Part shown: positions 8,993-17,686 of the stretch, piece after piece
Layout: each line of letters begins with the position of its first letter
Numbering within the stretch: the stretch's first letter is position 1
Translations under genes and position numbers: made by a program
The notes under the pieces: generated by a model
Database searches by the model: none
Told to the model about the DNA's origin: nothing
What the model saw: only the letters and a program-made list of their open reading frames with translations
Origin: Obscuribacter phosphatis_A
Lineage (GTDB): Bacteria > Cyanobacteriota > Vampirovibrionia > Obscuribacterales > Obscuribacteraceae
NCBI GenBank assembly: GCA_017303615.1
Contig: JAFLCK010000001.1
Coordinates: 1 to 64,000 of the forward strand
Direction: 5' to 3'
Length of the DNA stretch: 64,000 bases

Positions 8993-9970
8993 CTAGTTTG
9001 CGCTTATTTCAATTCCTTTCAATTCTCCATCTTCGAATACAAACAAACCAGGTGATATTGGACGAGAATGATTTTTGAACAATAGTTTGGCTTGCTCTTG
9101 TAGAGCCAACAGGGCTTCGCCGTCATCTGCTTTGCAAAAGAGAAATAGATCGCGACCTGGAATGGCAAAGGCAAAATCTCGCTCTAAGGTTGTGCGAATT
9201 TGCTGCATGCATTCCGGCAAATGAATTGTATAGGCTTCATAATTGCCGCCTGCTGCCATAACATAGAGACGTCTGTCTCGACTGTACACATCAATGGCTT
9301 CGGGCAGGCAGCGGCGTAAATTGTCTTTGGCAATTTCCTTTAGTTCAACCAGCGATTTTCCGCATTCATCTATGTCTTGTTTAGAAACAGATAGGAAGAG
9401 ATCGGGCAAGTCCAAGACAAAACTCAAATAGAGATCGTTAGTCAGCTCTTCGTAGAAAATTTTGTCTTCCATTTGATTGGTGCAATAGTCGATGTAGTCT
9501 TTACCTCGGCTTGTTGGGATAATGCGGTCGAGGTTTTCCTTGAGCGAGTACTCTTTCGTCATTGCGCCCATGGCTAATGTTGTTCGCAGTTTTGGCTTGC
9601 GCTCGCCTGGACAGTCGGCTACTTCCCTCCAGATGTTTTCGCTGAAGATGCTTCCGTTTTGACCATCTTTAGTGGTCACCGTGATGTAAAATTTGTCTGA
9701 ACAAACGTAAGTGTTTTCAGGGTCTCTCTTTTGCAAAGCTTCCGCCATCAGCTCGGTGAATCGCTTTTGCTTTAGTTTGGCGCTTTCAACTTCATCAGAC
9801 CAAAAGGCATCTAGTGTTTCATCTTCGCCAGAATTGGTCAGCGGCGCAGATTGCATGCCGATAGGCATCTTTAGCTTGTGAGCCGTTACCTTGAAGACTA
9901 CAGTGAAGTCGGCCGGCTCTTCGGCTTTTTTTCCCGTTAACCAGCCCACTAAGGTTTTTAGAAAACTCAT
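8993..9970 (-). CDS. DUF1444 (YtpQ-like) family protein
   Basis: 325 residues, soluble, no signal peptide. The C-terminal half matches the pattern of the DUF1444/UPF0354 family, of which Bacillus YtpQ is a member. There is a DLPDLFLSVSKQDIDE strand-helix near residue 190, a helix with LVELKEIAKDNLRR, and the terminal block AIPGRDLFLFCKADDGEALL followed by a strand pair. The N-terminal 150 residues are less familiar. No function is established for this family. A second, more divergent copy of the same C-terminal block is encoded at 12675-13961, on the other side of ald and the thiolase. It is separated from ald by a strong hairpin and is probably its own transcription unit. Confidence 0.7.
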   Translation of the reverse strand: MSFLKTLVGWLTGKKAEEPADFTVVFKVTAHKLKMPIGMQSAPLTNSGEDETLDAFWSDEVESAKLKQKRFTELMAEALQKRDPENTYVCSDKFYITVTTKDGQNGSIFSENIWREVADCPGERKPKLRTTLAMGAMTKEYSLKENLDRIIPTSRGKDYIDYCTNQMEDKIFYEELTNDLYLSFVLDLPDLFLSVSKQDIDECGKSLVELKEIAKDNLRRCLPEAIDVYSRDRRLYVMAAGGNYEAYTIHLPECMQQIRTTLERDFAFAIPGRDLFLFCKADDGEALLALQEQAKLLFKNHSRPISPGLFVFEDGELKGIEISAN

Positions 9971-10040
9971 CGCTTAAACCCCAAGAGCTGACAAGAGTCG
10001 CATCAAGTAACAAATAGAACTAGCAAAACAATAGTAAAAG

Positions 10041-10070
10041 AAAGGACAAGCCTCGTGAGGCTTGTCCTTT
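10041..10070 (-). terminator. Rho-independent terminator of ald
   Basis: A near-perfect inverted repeat: the 14 bases at 10041-10054 are the reverse complement of 10057-10070 (AAAGGACAAGCCTC against its partner). It lies about 20 bp after the ald stop. Read on the minus strand the hairpin is followed by CTTTT, and read on the plus strand by GCTTTTT. It could therefore act in both directions, but only ald ends into it. Confidence 0.85.
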
Positions 10071-10088
10071 GCTTTTTAACCAGTTTGT

Positions 10089-11189
10089 TTACTTGGCGGC
10101 AACAGGGCTGCCGACAGCTTCTAGAACACCGGGGTGTACGATCTGACCTTCGTGGATGTTTACACCCAGGTTGAGAGCCGGATCGTCGAGAACGGCTTGA
10201 TAGCCGAAACGGGCCAGTTTCATGGCGTAAGGCATGGTGGCGTTGGTGAGAGCGCGGGTGGAAGTCCACGGTACGGCACCGGGGATGTTGGCGACGCCGT
10301 AGTGAACAACACCGTCTACTTCATAGACAGGCTGCGAGTGAGTGGTTGCTTTGATTGTCTCGATGCAACCGCCCTGGTCGATGGCTACGTCAACGATGAC
10401 GGCACCTTTCTTCATTTTGCTGACCATGTCTCTGGTGATTAGTTTGGGTGCTTGCTTACCGGGGATGAGAACAGCACCGATTACCAGGTCGGCATGGGGC
10501 AATAGGCTTTCCAGATAGTGGCCTACCGAGAAGACTGTGCGAACCTGACCGCCGAAGACATCATCAAGATAGCGCAGTCTTTCTAGTGAGAGGTCGAAGA
10601 TTGTAACGCGAGCGCCGAGACCAAGAGCAATTTTTGCTGCGTTGGTACCGACAACACCGCCGCCGACGATGATTATCTCGCCGGGCTCGACGCCGGGTAC
10701 TCCACCCAGAAGTACGCCGCGTCCACCCATGGGGCGCTCAAGATAGTTGGCACCGATCTGGGTAGCGAGACGTCCGGCAATTTCAGACATGGGGGTGAGC
10801 AAGGGCAGTTGACCGTTTGCCAATTGCACTGTTTCGTAGGCAATACAGGTGGCGCCGGTTTTGGCAAGGTCGTGGGCCAGTTTAGGCATGGCAGCCAAGT
10901 GCAGATAAGTGAAGAGCAATTGTCCTTTTTTGAGGAGCGGCACTTCTTGAGCTTGGGGCTCTTTCACTTTCAAGATCAGGTCGGACTCACCGAATACCGA
11001 AGCGGCGTCGGGCAATATGGTCGCCCCGGCGGCTTTGTATTCGTCGTCGCTCATCCCGCTGCCGACACCGGCATTCTTTTCTACATAGACGGTATGACCT
11101 TCCGAAGCAAGAGATTTGACTCCAGCCAGGGTGATGGCAACGCGGTATTCGTTGTCTTTGATTTCTTTCGGTATTCCAACCTTAGCCAA
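10089..11189 (-). CDS. ald: Alanine dehydrogenase
   Basis: 366 residues from the chosen start. The enzyme catalyses NAD-dependent reversible deamination of L-alanine to pyruvate and ammonium in the cytoplasm. Visible family marks are VGIPKEIKDNEYRVA at the N-terminus with the substrate-binding Arg, LILKVKEP with the pyruvate-binding Lys, YLHLA with the catalytic His, the Rossmann motif GGGVVGTNAA, and VDVAIDQGG with the catalytic Asp. The frame extends to a TTG at 11204, but GGAGGG at 11197-11202 overlaps that region and is correctly placed 7 bases before a second TTG at 11187-11189. That gives the family-typical N-terminus MAKVGIPKE. A strong terminator follows. The assignment is firm. Confidence 0.95.
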   Translation of the reverse strand: MAKVGIPKEIKDNEYRVAITLAGVKSLASEGHTVYVEKNAGVGSGMSDDEYKAAGATILPDAASVFGESDLILKVKEPQAQEVPLLKKGQLLFTYLHLAAMPKLAHDLAKTGATCIAYETVQLANGQLPLLTPMSEIAGRLATQIGANYLERPMGGRGVLLGGVPGVEPGEIIIVGGGVVGTNAAKIALGLGARVTIFDLSLERLRYLDDVFGGQVRTVFSVGHYLESLLPHADLVIGAVLIPGKQAPKLITRDMVSKMKKGAVIVDVAIDQGGCIETIKATTHSQPVYEVDGVVHYGVANIPGAVPWTSTRALTNATMPYAMKLARFGYQAVLDDPALNLGVNIHEGQIVHPGVLEAVGSPVAAK

Positions 11190-11196
11190 GGTTCGA

Positions 11197-11202
11197 CCCT
11201 CC
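11197..11202 (-). promoter_or_regulatory. Ribosome-binding site that fixes the ald TTG start
   Basis: GGAGGG on the minus strand, 7 bases before the TTG at 11187-11189. It lies inside the codons that would follow an upstream TTG at 11204, so the downstream TTG is the likelier initiation codon. A UUG start behind such a strong Shine-Dalgarno may set a moderate expression level. Confidence 0.75.
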
Positions 11203-11460
11203 AATAAGTGATAAATGCCTATTCGGCTCCAGAAGGCAAATTTTAGCCTGATGTATTTAAAACTAATATGCTCTTGATAGATTGTTTATTTTTGCTTCTG
11301 ACAGTCTTGCCAAGTGTTGATTTTTTATTCGCCTCTTTCAAAGTTAAACTTTCACCTTGGCTTGCTGGTTTGCTTGAGAACGCTGATAGTTAGCTTCGAT
11401 GGTTTTCATGGTGAGATACTAGCCCTAGAGTTTTAGTTCGGTTAGATAAGGTTCGATGTA

Positions 11461-12642
11461 ATGAGTGAAATGGATGAAATAGTAATCGTTAACGGCGCCC
11501 GTACAGCTTTCGGTGCCTTCGGCGGTGGGTTGGCTTCCAAGTCTGCTACCGACCTAGCCGTTGCCGCTGCTGCCGGTGCCATGGAAAGATCCGGAGTCAA
11601 GCCGGAAGTTGTCGATTCTGTGGTCATGGGTAATGTCATCCAAACCAGCAAAGACGCCATCTATCTAGCCAGACATGTGGCTCTGCGTAATGGTCTGAAA
11701 GACACCACACCAGGTTTGATACTCAACCTGCTTTGCGGTTCAGGGGTCAACGCCGTCGCCACTGCCGCCATGCAGATTCGCTCGGGAATGGCTTCGGTGG
11801 TACTGGCCGGTGGTACCGATGCTTTGTCGATGACACCCTATTTAAACTGGAGCAACCGTTGGGGCGGTCGCATGGGTCACATGGAACTTTGGGATGGTCT
11901 GGATATTCGCGATACCTATGCCCGTGCCTCTATGGGTGAGACAGCCGAAAACATACGCGAAAAATACAATATAAGTAGAGAAGCCCAGGACGAATTTGCT
12001 TTGCGCAGCCAAACTTTGGCGGCAAAAGCCATGGAAAGCGGACGCCTGCGGGAAGAAATTGTCGGGGTGGAAGTGCCCGGCAAAAAAGGCAACACCGTTA
12101 TCGAGAAAGATGAGCATGCCAGACCAGAGACGACCCTGGAAGGCTTGGCTAAGCTAAAGCCGGTCTTTAGGCAGGGGGGTACTGTTACTGCCGGCAATGC
12201 TTGTGGTATCGTGGACGGTGCAGCAGCTCTGGTCGTTACTTCGGCCAAGAAAGCCGAAGCTCTGTCTTTGTCGCCCATGATGCGGGTCGTTTCTTGGGCT
12301 GTTGCCGGTGTGCCGCCCGAGATTATGGGTATTGGTCCTGTGCCTGCCATACCGATGGCTCTAGAGAAAGCCGGACTGAAAATGGAGCAGATTGATTTGT
12401 TCGAAATCAATGAAGCTTTTGCCGTGCAATATCTGGCCTGCGAGAAAGAATTGCATCTGCCTCGCGAGAAAGTGAACGTCAATGGTGGTGCCATTGCCCT
12501 AGGTCATCCTTTTGGTGCTACCGGCGCCAGGCTTTTGCTCTCTATCGGTATCGAACTGCAAAAACGCAAAATGCGCTATGGCTGCGTCAGTCTCTGCGTA
12601 GGCGGTGGCATGGGCATAGCCATGATAGTAGAGAGAATTTAG
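11461..12642 (+). CDS. Acetyl-CoA acetyltransferase (thiolase II)
   Basis: 393 residues, typical for a degradative or biosynthetic thiolase, which condenses or cleaves acetoacetyl-CoA in the cytoplasm. The acyl-accepting cysteine is C92 in NLLCGSGVNA. The other active-site blocks are NEAFAVQY, GGAIALGHPFGATGAR with the catalytic His, and CVGGGMG with the second catalytic Cys close to the C-terminus. The length and start (MSEMDEIVIVNGARTAFG) fit the family. Ketone-body, isoprenoid and polyhydroxyalkanoate routes all use this activity; with no partner genes here the pathway is open. The next gene begins 32 bp downstream and may be co-transcribed. Confidence 0.93.
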   Translation: MSEMDEIVIVNGARTAFGAFGGGLASKSATDLAVAAAAGAMERSGVKPEVVDSVVMGNVIQTSKDAIYLARHVALRNGLKDTTPGLILNLLCGSGVNAVATAAMQIRSGMASVVLAGGTDALSMTPYLNWSNRWGGRMGHMELWDGLDIRDTYARASMGETAENIREKYNISREAQDEFALRSQTLAAKAMESGRLREEIVGVEVPGKKGNTVIEKDEHARPETTLEGLAKLKPVFRQGGTVTAGNACGIVDGAAALVVTSAKKAEALSLSPMMRVVSWAVAGVPPEIMGIGPVPAIPMALEKAGLKMEQIDLFEINEAFAVQYLACEKELHLPREKVNVNGGAIALGHPFGATGARLLLSIGIELQKRKMRYGCVSLCVGGGMGIAMIVERI

Positions 12643-12674
12643 CAGAAAGATTTAGTCGGGCAGCGAGTTTAAAT

Positions 12675-13961
12675 ATGAGAGATTCGCCAGAGGAAAGAGA
12701 GCGCAAGCGCATATTAGAGATGCTGAAAGGGACTCTCTTTCCTTGTGTGCGGGCGAAAGTTACTTTTGACCGCAAAAATGCCGATATTTATGAGTGGAAG
12801 CCACTGGGACGCTCTAACGCCTCGCGCGGCTATAACGGCAAGCTGGTCTATCTGCCCCTGGCTGAACAGCTCGGTGTCGGTCTTTTATATGACCAGGGCG
12901 ATACTTTTGCTCATGTGCGTGATGTCGAACTCGGCCAATGGAATCTGACGATTAAGGCGGCTATGGATGTAGCAGTGACTAATCTCAAAAAGATCTCGCC
13001 GCCAGATTTTAGACGCATCGAAGATGGTATCAATCTTTTTGTCGCCGCCTGGCCCGATGAGCATACTTCAGCAAGACTTTTGGTGCCTGAAATATTTGCC
13101 GGTAGCCCCGGCGGCATTAAAGGACCCTTGGTTGTCATCGCCCCTTCTGCCGATCGCATTTTGCTTTGTGATGCCTTTGATATTTCGGCGATGATGCTTA
13201 TGTTTGAGATTGCCGCCTCCCTTTGGCAAGCACCGCGGCCGATACCAATGCTGCCCTTGCTTTTTCGCTCCGGCACCTGGGATATTCTCAAGTTGCCACC
13301 CGATCATCCCTGTTACTACGATCTGAAGTTGTTTAGTCTAGCTGCTTTAAACTTGATGTATCAGCAAGAGTCTGAGCGCATTGCCATAGAAACAAATGAC
13401 AGTGTCTTCTCACCCAGTCTAGAACTCGTGCAAGACTTTGACGAAGGGCGTCTTTATACGAAGGTGATTGTTCCTGAAGGGCGGCGCAGTATCTTGCCTC
13501 TTGCCGAGTATATAGAGTTTTTCAGAGAAGGGGCGGAAGGGCAGTATGAAAGTCTGGCTGTGGTCAGCCTGAACCGCGCTAGGGCTGGTCTTGGGGCGCG
13601 CATGGAAGTGGATGAAAATTTCCCGCCGCGCATTATTTTGCATTCTTTTCCAGATAAGAAGCAGCTGTCTGAACTGGGCTTTGAAAAGCCTAGCACTCTG
13701 CCTGTCTATGTGCCGCCGCCTGAGGCTGCCATTAAGAATGATGCCGAGACTGAAGAAGAATTGGAAGAGCAAGAGAACGATGATAGCAAAGAGGCTGTAG
13801 GCGAGAAAGCGAGTGCAGAGAACGTTTCAGAGTTAAACGACGAAGCGAGTTTGAAGCCGGTTATAGACCAAACTGTTAATCAAGCAACAGCTAGTGCAAT
13901 TGATATTGCCCTTGATCAGGTGCCGCAAGAAGAAGCAAAAGAAATTTCGGACTCCGTCTAG
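12675..13961 (+). CDS. DUF1444-related protein with acidic C-terminal tail
   Basis: 428 residues. The block VVIAPSADRILLCDAFD near residues 155-175, then a helix and a strand pair, lines up with the C-terminal block of the DUF1444-like protein at 8993-9970. A second shared element is the helix LTIKAAMDVAVTNLKKI near residue 95. The last 80 residues are low-complexity and acidic (TEEELEEQENDDSKE and on), probably disordered. No signal peptide or membrane segment is visible. It lies 32 bp after the thiolase gene in the same direction. Function unknown; the relation to DUF1444 is my reading of the pattern rather than a computed match. Confidence 0.6.
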   Translation: MRDSPEERERKRILEMLKGTLFPCVRAKVTFDRKNADIYEWKPLGRSNASRGYNGKLVYLPLAEQLGVGLLYDQGDTFAHVRDVELGQWNLTIKAAMDVAVTNLKKISPPDFRRIEDGINLFVAAWPDEHTSARLLVPEIFAGSPGGIKGPLVVIAPSADRILLCDAFDISAMMLMFEIAASLWQAPRPIPMLPLLFRSGTWDILKLPPDHPCYYDLKLFSLAALNLMYQQESERIAIETNDSVFSPSLELVQDFDEGRLYTKVIVPEGRRSILPLAEYIEFFREGAEGQYESLAVVSLNRARAGLGARMEVDENFPPRIILHSFPDKKQLSELGFEKPSTLPVYVPPPEAAIKNDAETEEELEEQENDDSKEAVGEKASAENVSELNDEASLKPVIDQTVNQATASAIDIALDQVPQEEAKEISDSV

Positions 13962-14138
13962 ATGGGAGCCGCTCTTAATGAACAATAGAAAGAAATTCTT
14001 TGTTTGATTTGATGTACTCAATTGGGACCCGACCTATATTTAGAGTCCTATAGCAGAAATACATGAGCTCTTATTTGCTGGAATTAGCTGAGATTGTTGG
14101 TATGCAATAATAGGCCAAATTCTTTATGAGTATATTTT

Positions 14139-15227
14139 GTGCATAACTATGTGCCAGAAGGTTCTGCAGATTCTTTCTTTGCGACGCAAGCAGGTGGCGG
14201 CGTCGGTGGAGAAAGTTTTGAGCAACTCAAACAGAAGGTGTTAGAGACTCCAGGGGATTTGGATGCTCGCCTTGCTCTATTAGAATATCTGCTTAGACGC
14301 AGAGCTGCATCCGCTCGAAAGCACTTGCTATGGCTAATAGACAATCATCCAAGGCATTGCGCCCATCAGTTCATAGTCTTACACAAGGTATCGACAACAT
14401 ACAGCGAAGGTCGCCAGCATTGGCTTCGTCACTTAGATAGTTGTTTTGACGATGTCGCAGTTGTATTTCACGCTGCAGTTTTCTTTTCAAGCTTAGCTCC
14501 TAAAGACTCTTTGCGACTCTTCGAGAGAGCTGCGGAGCTGGACCCCACTAATGAGGAATTTCCTCGAAGACTTTCACATTTATATGCGAGCATGGCAGGA
14601 AGCGGTTCGGCCGCTGAGAACGAATTCTTCGCGCATATGGCTGCGCAGCAGATGATGATTGCCGTTGAACGTTATAAGGTTCCGAGCACACTAGATTCCT
14701 ACTTGCTGCCTTATTTTTCGTCTGAGCTTTCGCAGATTGCTGAACTGGTTATGCAATTTCACTTGTTAGAAGATGGTCGCAATCTGGGTGAGCTGTTAAT
14801 AAAACATCGGTCAATAAATGAAGACCGATTAAATGAAGCCAAATTGAGTAAAACCCGATCTGGTAAGACCGGCACTAGTGATGGCATTTATGCACTCTCA
14901 GAGTGTTTGGGACATTCTATACTAGGTCGGGTTGAGTTAGCTTACGGACAGATCGAGGCAGCCAAGGAACAGTTAGAACTCATGATGCAACTTCCCGTCG
15001 GCAGGCGTTCTGATTGGAGCCTCGCAAATGCACTGCTGCAAATCGGTGAGACTCAGATTGTGTGCGAGTATATTGAATGGTTCGCCAATAGGCTCGGAGA
15101 CAAGTTGACCGAGAATTCTTCAGTCAAGTTGAGTGCCGAGGATGTTTCCTTTATAACTCAGAAACAGAATCTTCTCATTAATTGGCTTAATGAGATACGA
15201 GCTGGGAGAATACCAACGCTAAGCTGA
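14139..15227 (+). CDS. TPR-like helical repeat protein, unknown function
   Basis: 362 residues from a GTG start. The first 25 residues are Gly-rich, then helix pairs follow with TPR-like spacing, for example GDLDARLALLEYLLRRRAASARKHLLWLID and SLRLFERAAELDPTNEEFPRRLSHLY. The consensus alanines and glycines are only partly kept, so it may be a divergent TPR or a Sel1-like solenoid. There is no signal peptide or membrane segment. It stands alone between a plus-strand thiolase cluster and a minus-strand membrane-protein gene. No family recognised. Confidence 0.6.
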   Translation: MHNYVPEGSADSFFATQAGGGVGGESFEQLKQKVLETPGDLDARLALLEYLLRRRAASARKHLLWLIDNHPRHCAHQFIVLHKVSTTYSEGRQHWLRHLDSCFDDVAVVFHAAVFFSSLAPKDSLRLFERAAELDPTNEEFPRRLSHLYASMAGSGSAAENEFFAHMAAQQMMIAVERYKVPSTLDSYLLPYFSSELSQIAELVMQFHLLEDGRNLGELLIKHRSINEDRLNEAKLSKTRSGKTGTSDGIYALSECLGHSILGRVELAYGQIEAAKEQLELMMQLPVGRRSDWSLANALLQIGETQIVCEYIEWFANRLGDKLTENSSVKLSAEDVSFITQKQNLLINWLNEIRAGRIPTLS

Positions 15228-15368
15228 TTTTTGCCTTCAGTACGGTAGAGCGCCCTCCGCCGATTGACTAAAAAGGCTAGGCACCTCCAGCACGTTGAAG
15301 CTTGTCTGTCCTGCCTCGACATGCAGTTCGAGAGCCGCAACCATCAGCAGTGGCGCTGCCTCAGTCCT

Positions 15369-15953
15369 CTACTGACCTAGGTTCATCAATGATGCTGCCA
15401 CCAAAATAGCAATTAGACTGATTACACCGGCGATAAGCCCGACTATATGTTTCCATGTCAGGCTGAAACCTTTACTAGTGCGCTCTGGTCGAAACTGCCG
15501 ATTGAGACGATTGATTTCACACTGAATGAAACCCAAGATGACAATGCCGGTTATTTCAGCGCCGATTCCAACTATCGTGCCCAAAGGTTCTGATATTTTG
15601 TCGCTCAATCTCTGCACTACTGCCGTAGCAAAGAAAATTATGGCAAGTGGAATTCTCGGCAGCGGCAGGCGCAGCCTGTCACCCAACTTTCCCGCTACCA
15701 TTTCGTAATATTCAATCAGTCCGCTAAGGGCAATGGGCAAAAACAGTGTCGAAACAATCGCGCCTAAGCGTGGATGCTTGAAATATAGAAAGGTATTTCT
15801 GAATTGATAGAAGCCCCAGAAAAGCTGGTAAAGACCAAGCGTGAATATGTTCAAGATAATAAAGGCTTTTAAATCGATTTCAGCGCCCAGTGAATTGGCA
15901 GGATCTTCTAAGTGTTCAGTGATTCTTTTCTCTATTTCTGCTTTTGCTGTCAT
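15369..15953 (-). CDS. DUF4234-like integral membrane protein
   Basis: 194 residues with about four transmembrane helices, at roughly residues 28-48, 65-85, 100-150 and 168-190. The pattern KAFIILNIFTLGLYQLFWGFYQFRN, then a small soluble loop and a second hydrophobic block, and EINRLNRQFRP before the last helix, resembles small DUF4234-type membrane proteins. A clear paralogue is encoded at 17043-17645 with the same order (KAFIILNLITLGAFTQVWAYHNF, EINRINEELRP). The conserved EINR(L/I)N-x(4)-RP motif is shared by both. Function unknown. Confidence 0.6.
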   Translation of the reverse strand: MTAKAEIEKRITEHLEDPANSLGAEIDLKAFIILNIFTLGLYQLFWGFYQFRNTFLYFKHPRLGAIVSTLFLPIALSGLIEYYEMVAGKLGDRLRLPLPRIPLAIIFFATAVVQRLSDKISEPLGTIVGIGAEITGIVILGFIQCEINRLNRQFRPERTSKGFSLTWKHIVGLIAGVISLIAILVAASLMNLGQ

Positions 15954-16070
15954 GTGGCCCTACTGCTTAGATTTGCTCTGTAACCGATATGCGTGACATT
16001 CTAGCGCATATCATATCTTCAATCACCATCAGATTTTGACGCAAACGTAAAGAGCAGTAGTATTTTAGGT

Positions 16071-16949
16071 CTACCACCGCGTTGCCCAAGATTCAGGTGC
16101 AATCTCTTGGTAGAGATTAGTTCTTAGATCGATTAGTTCCAGCGAGTCAATCAGGTTTTTCGATCGAAAAACCTTGCCTTGTTTAGCAAATAACAGATCG
16201 CCGTTACTGTCCCAGTCTGCCCAGTCTAGCCGACCAAGCTCTTTCAAAATTATGCCGCTGCTTGCTTCAATTTGATATTCAACTATATACCAAGGATTAT
16301 TAGGCTCGGCGATGCCGCAGATGCTCATCTTGAGTTGATCGCCGTTGTTCCGCTTGCTAGCATCGGCAGGGCGGGTTTTGCTGTATGTTATCGGCAAATT
16401 GAAATGATAGAACGGCTCTGTTTTCTCTTTCGAATCACTCTCTTCCTTTTCTATAGGCTGCCAGCCGTCGCGCAGAAGGCGCAGATTATAAATGGGAAAG
16501 TCTTCACCGCAACCGGCTTGTTCATTTGTGCGCCCTATCTTGAAATGTTTTGGCAGCGAATTTTTCTCAGCTAGGGCCATTTGATGCGATGGATGATTCA
16601 ATTGGATTTCTCTCTCTTGAACAAAGAGTCCGCCACCACCCCAGCAGTCACCTTTGGGCCATAGTGCCAGGGCAGATAGAAATGGCGGACGGCTTACAGC
16701 TGTCCATGCGTAAAGAGGTGGTTTATGACTGGCGGCAAAGTAAAGCAGATATTTGCCTGAAGGAGAGAGGTCGCAGCGCCTTTCATAAATGCGTCCCTTG
16801 AGCCATTGGCCTGGTGTAAATTTGTCTTTGTCTCTCTGCCAGCTCACTAATTGCACTCGCTTGGAGGGACCACGTCTAATAATCACTGCGTCGCTTGAAT
16901 CTCGAGCAAGCAGAACATACAGGCGGCAATTTGAACGAGGCTGGTGCAT
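16071..16949 (-). CDS. Conserved hypothetical protein, possible beta-propeller fragment
   Basis: 292 residues, soluble. CDLSPSGKYLLYFAA near residue 60 and LDWADWDSNGDLLFAKQGKVFRS near residue 245 look like TolB/WD-type beta-propeller blades, in which aspartates close strand turns. Between them is GDCWGGGGLF and a Lys/Glu-rich linker (KEESDSKEKTE). No signal peptide is seen, although N-terminal hydrophobic residues are present. It lies between the two DUF4234-like paralogues, with gaps of about 117 bp and 93 bp. I do not recognise the family. Confidence 0.55.
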   Translation of the reverse strand: MHQPRSNCRLYVLLARDSSDAVIIRRGPSKRVQLVSWQRDKDKFTPGQWLKGRIYERRCDLSPSGKYLLYFAASHKPPLYAWTAVSRPPFLSALALWPKGDCWGGGGLFVQEREIQLNHPSHQMALAEKNSLPKHFKIGRTNEQAGCGEDFPIYNLRLLRDGWQPIEKEESDSKEKTEPFYHFNLPITYSKTRPADASKRNNGDQLKMSICGIAEPNNPWYIVEYQIEASSGIILKELGRLDWADWDSNGDLLFAKQGKVFRSKNLIDSLELIDLRTNLYQEIAPESWATRW

Positions 16950-17042
16950 GAGCTAGATGCCTTAAAAGAAGCGAGAGTCGCAGAGTAGAGCACTTTAGTT
17001 TATCGGGTGTTTTCGTCTTTGCAAATAAATGTCTTGTTCTCT

Positions 17043-17645
17043 CTAGTCTCTTCCTACAGCCTGTGCCATGGCCTTCAGAAAGATGGAGATCAGCAGATTA
17101 GAAGCTAGAAAGAGAAAAGAAAAAATTATTGCCGCAAAGTACTTGCGCAGGTTCATTTTGTATTTATTCAGATTGACCGATGGGCGCAGCTCTTCGTTGA
17201 TTCTATTGATTTCCAGTTGCACAAAGACAAGCATAAAAAATTGCACAAAGCCGCAGCATAGCCACACTGTTAGGCGAAGCGAGGAAGATATGGCGTTGTT
17301 CATGAGCGCTGAATAGATATCGACTGCCAAGCTGAGCAGATAGCAGAAAGCAATTAGATTTTTAGGAATTTTGAGAGCGCTGCCCAGCTGCTTTGCTGCT
17401 TCTTCTAAATAGTTGAGCAAGGTAATTAGGGTGAGGGGCAGAAAGAGACATTTGACAAAAGCTGTCAACTTGGGATGTTTTTTGTAATGCTGATCTTTTT
17501 GGAAATTATGGTAAGCCCAGACCTGGGTAAAAGCGCCGAGGGTGATGAGGTTGAGAATGATAAATGCTTTTGGAGAGATGGGCATTCCGACAGCTGCTTT
17601 CTCGTTTTTTAAATAAGCAGCGATTCTGTCTTTATAGCTTTGCAT
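17043..17645 (-). CDS. DUF4234-like integral membrane protein, paralogue
   Basis: About 200 residues and four hydrophobic segments. Shared with the 15369-15953 protein are the opening (short charged helix, then PKAFIILNLITLGAFTQVW) and an EINRINEELRP block before the last helix, so the two are paralogues. A TTG at 17669 could start translation eight codons earlier, but GGAGAA falls inside that extension. The ATG at 17645 gives an N-terminus like that of the paralogue, so I chose it with moderate confidence. It starts 41 bp after the TIGR02391-like gene in the same direction and is probably co-transcribed. Function unknown. Confidence 0.6.
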   Translation of the reverse strand: MQSYKDRIAAYLKNEKAAVGMPISPKAFIILNLITLGAFTQVWAYHNFQKDQHYKKHPKLTAFVKCLFLPLTLITLLNYLEEAAKQLGSALKIPKNLIAFCYLLSLAVDIYSALMNNAISSSLRLTVWLCCGFVQFFMLVFVQLEINRINEELRPSVNLNKYKMNLRKYFAAIIFSFLFLASNLLISIFLKAMAQAVGRD

Positions 17646-17686
17646 TGGGTTAGTCCAGTTCTCCTTCAAATTTGCTTTCTTTCAAA

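Noticed and set aside
8746..9078. 110-codon plus-strand frame in the gap upstream of the DUF1444-like gene
   Set aside because: GTG start without a ribosome-binding site, 3' overlap with the opposite gene and no known domain; noted only as a possible remnant.
11916..12494. 192-codon minus-strand frame antisense to the thiolase
   Set aside because: Shadow of a strongly conserved gene with a Ser/Pro/Thr-rich, low-quality sequence.
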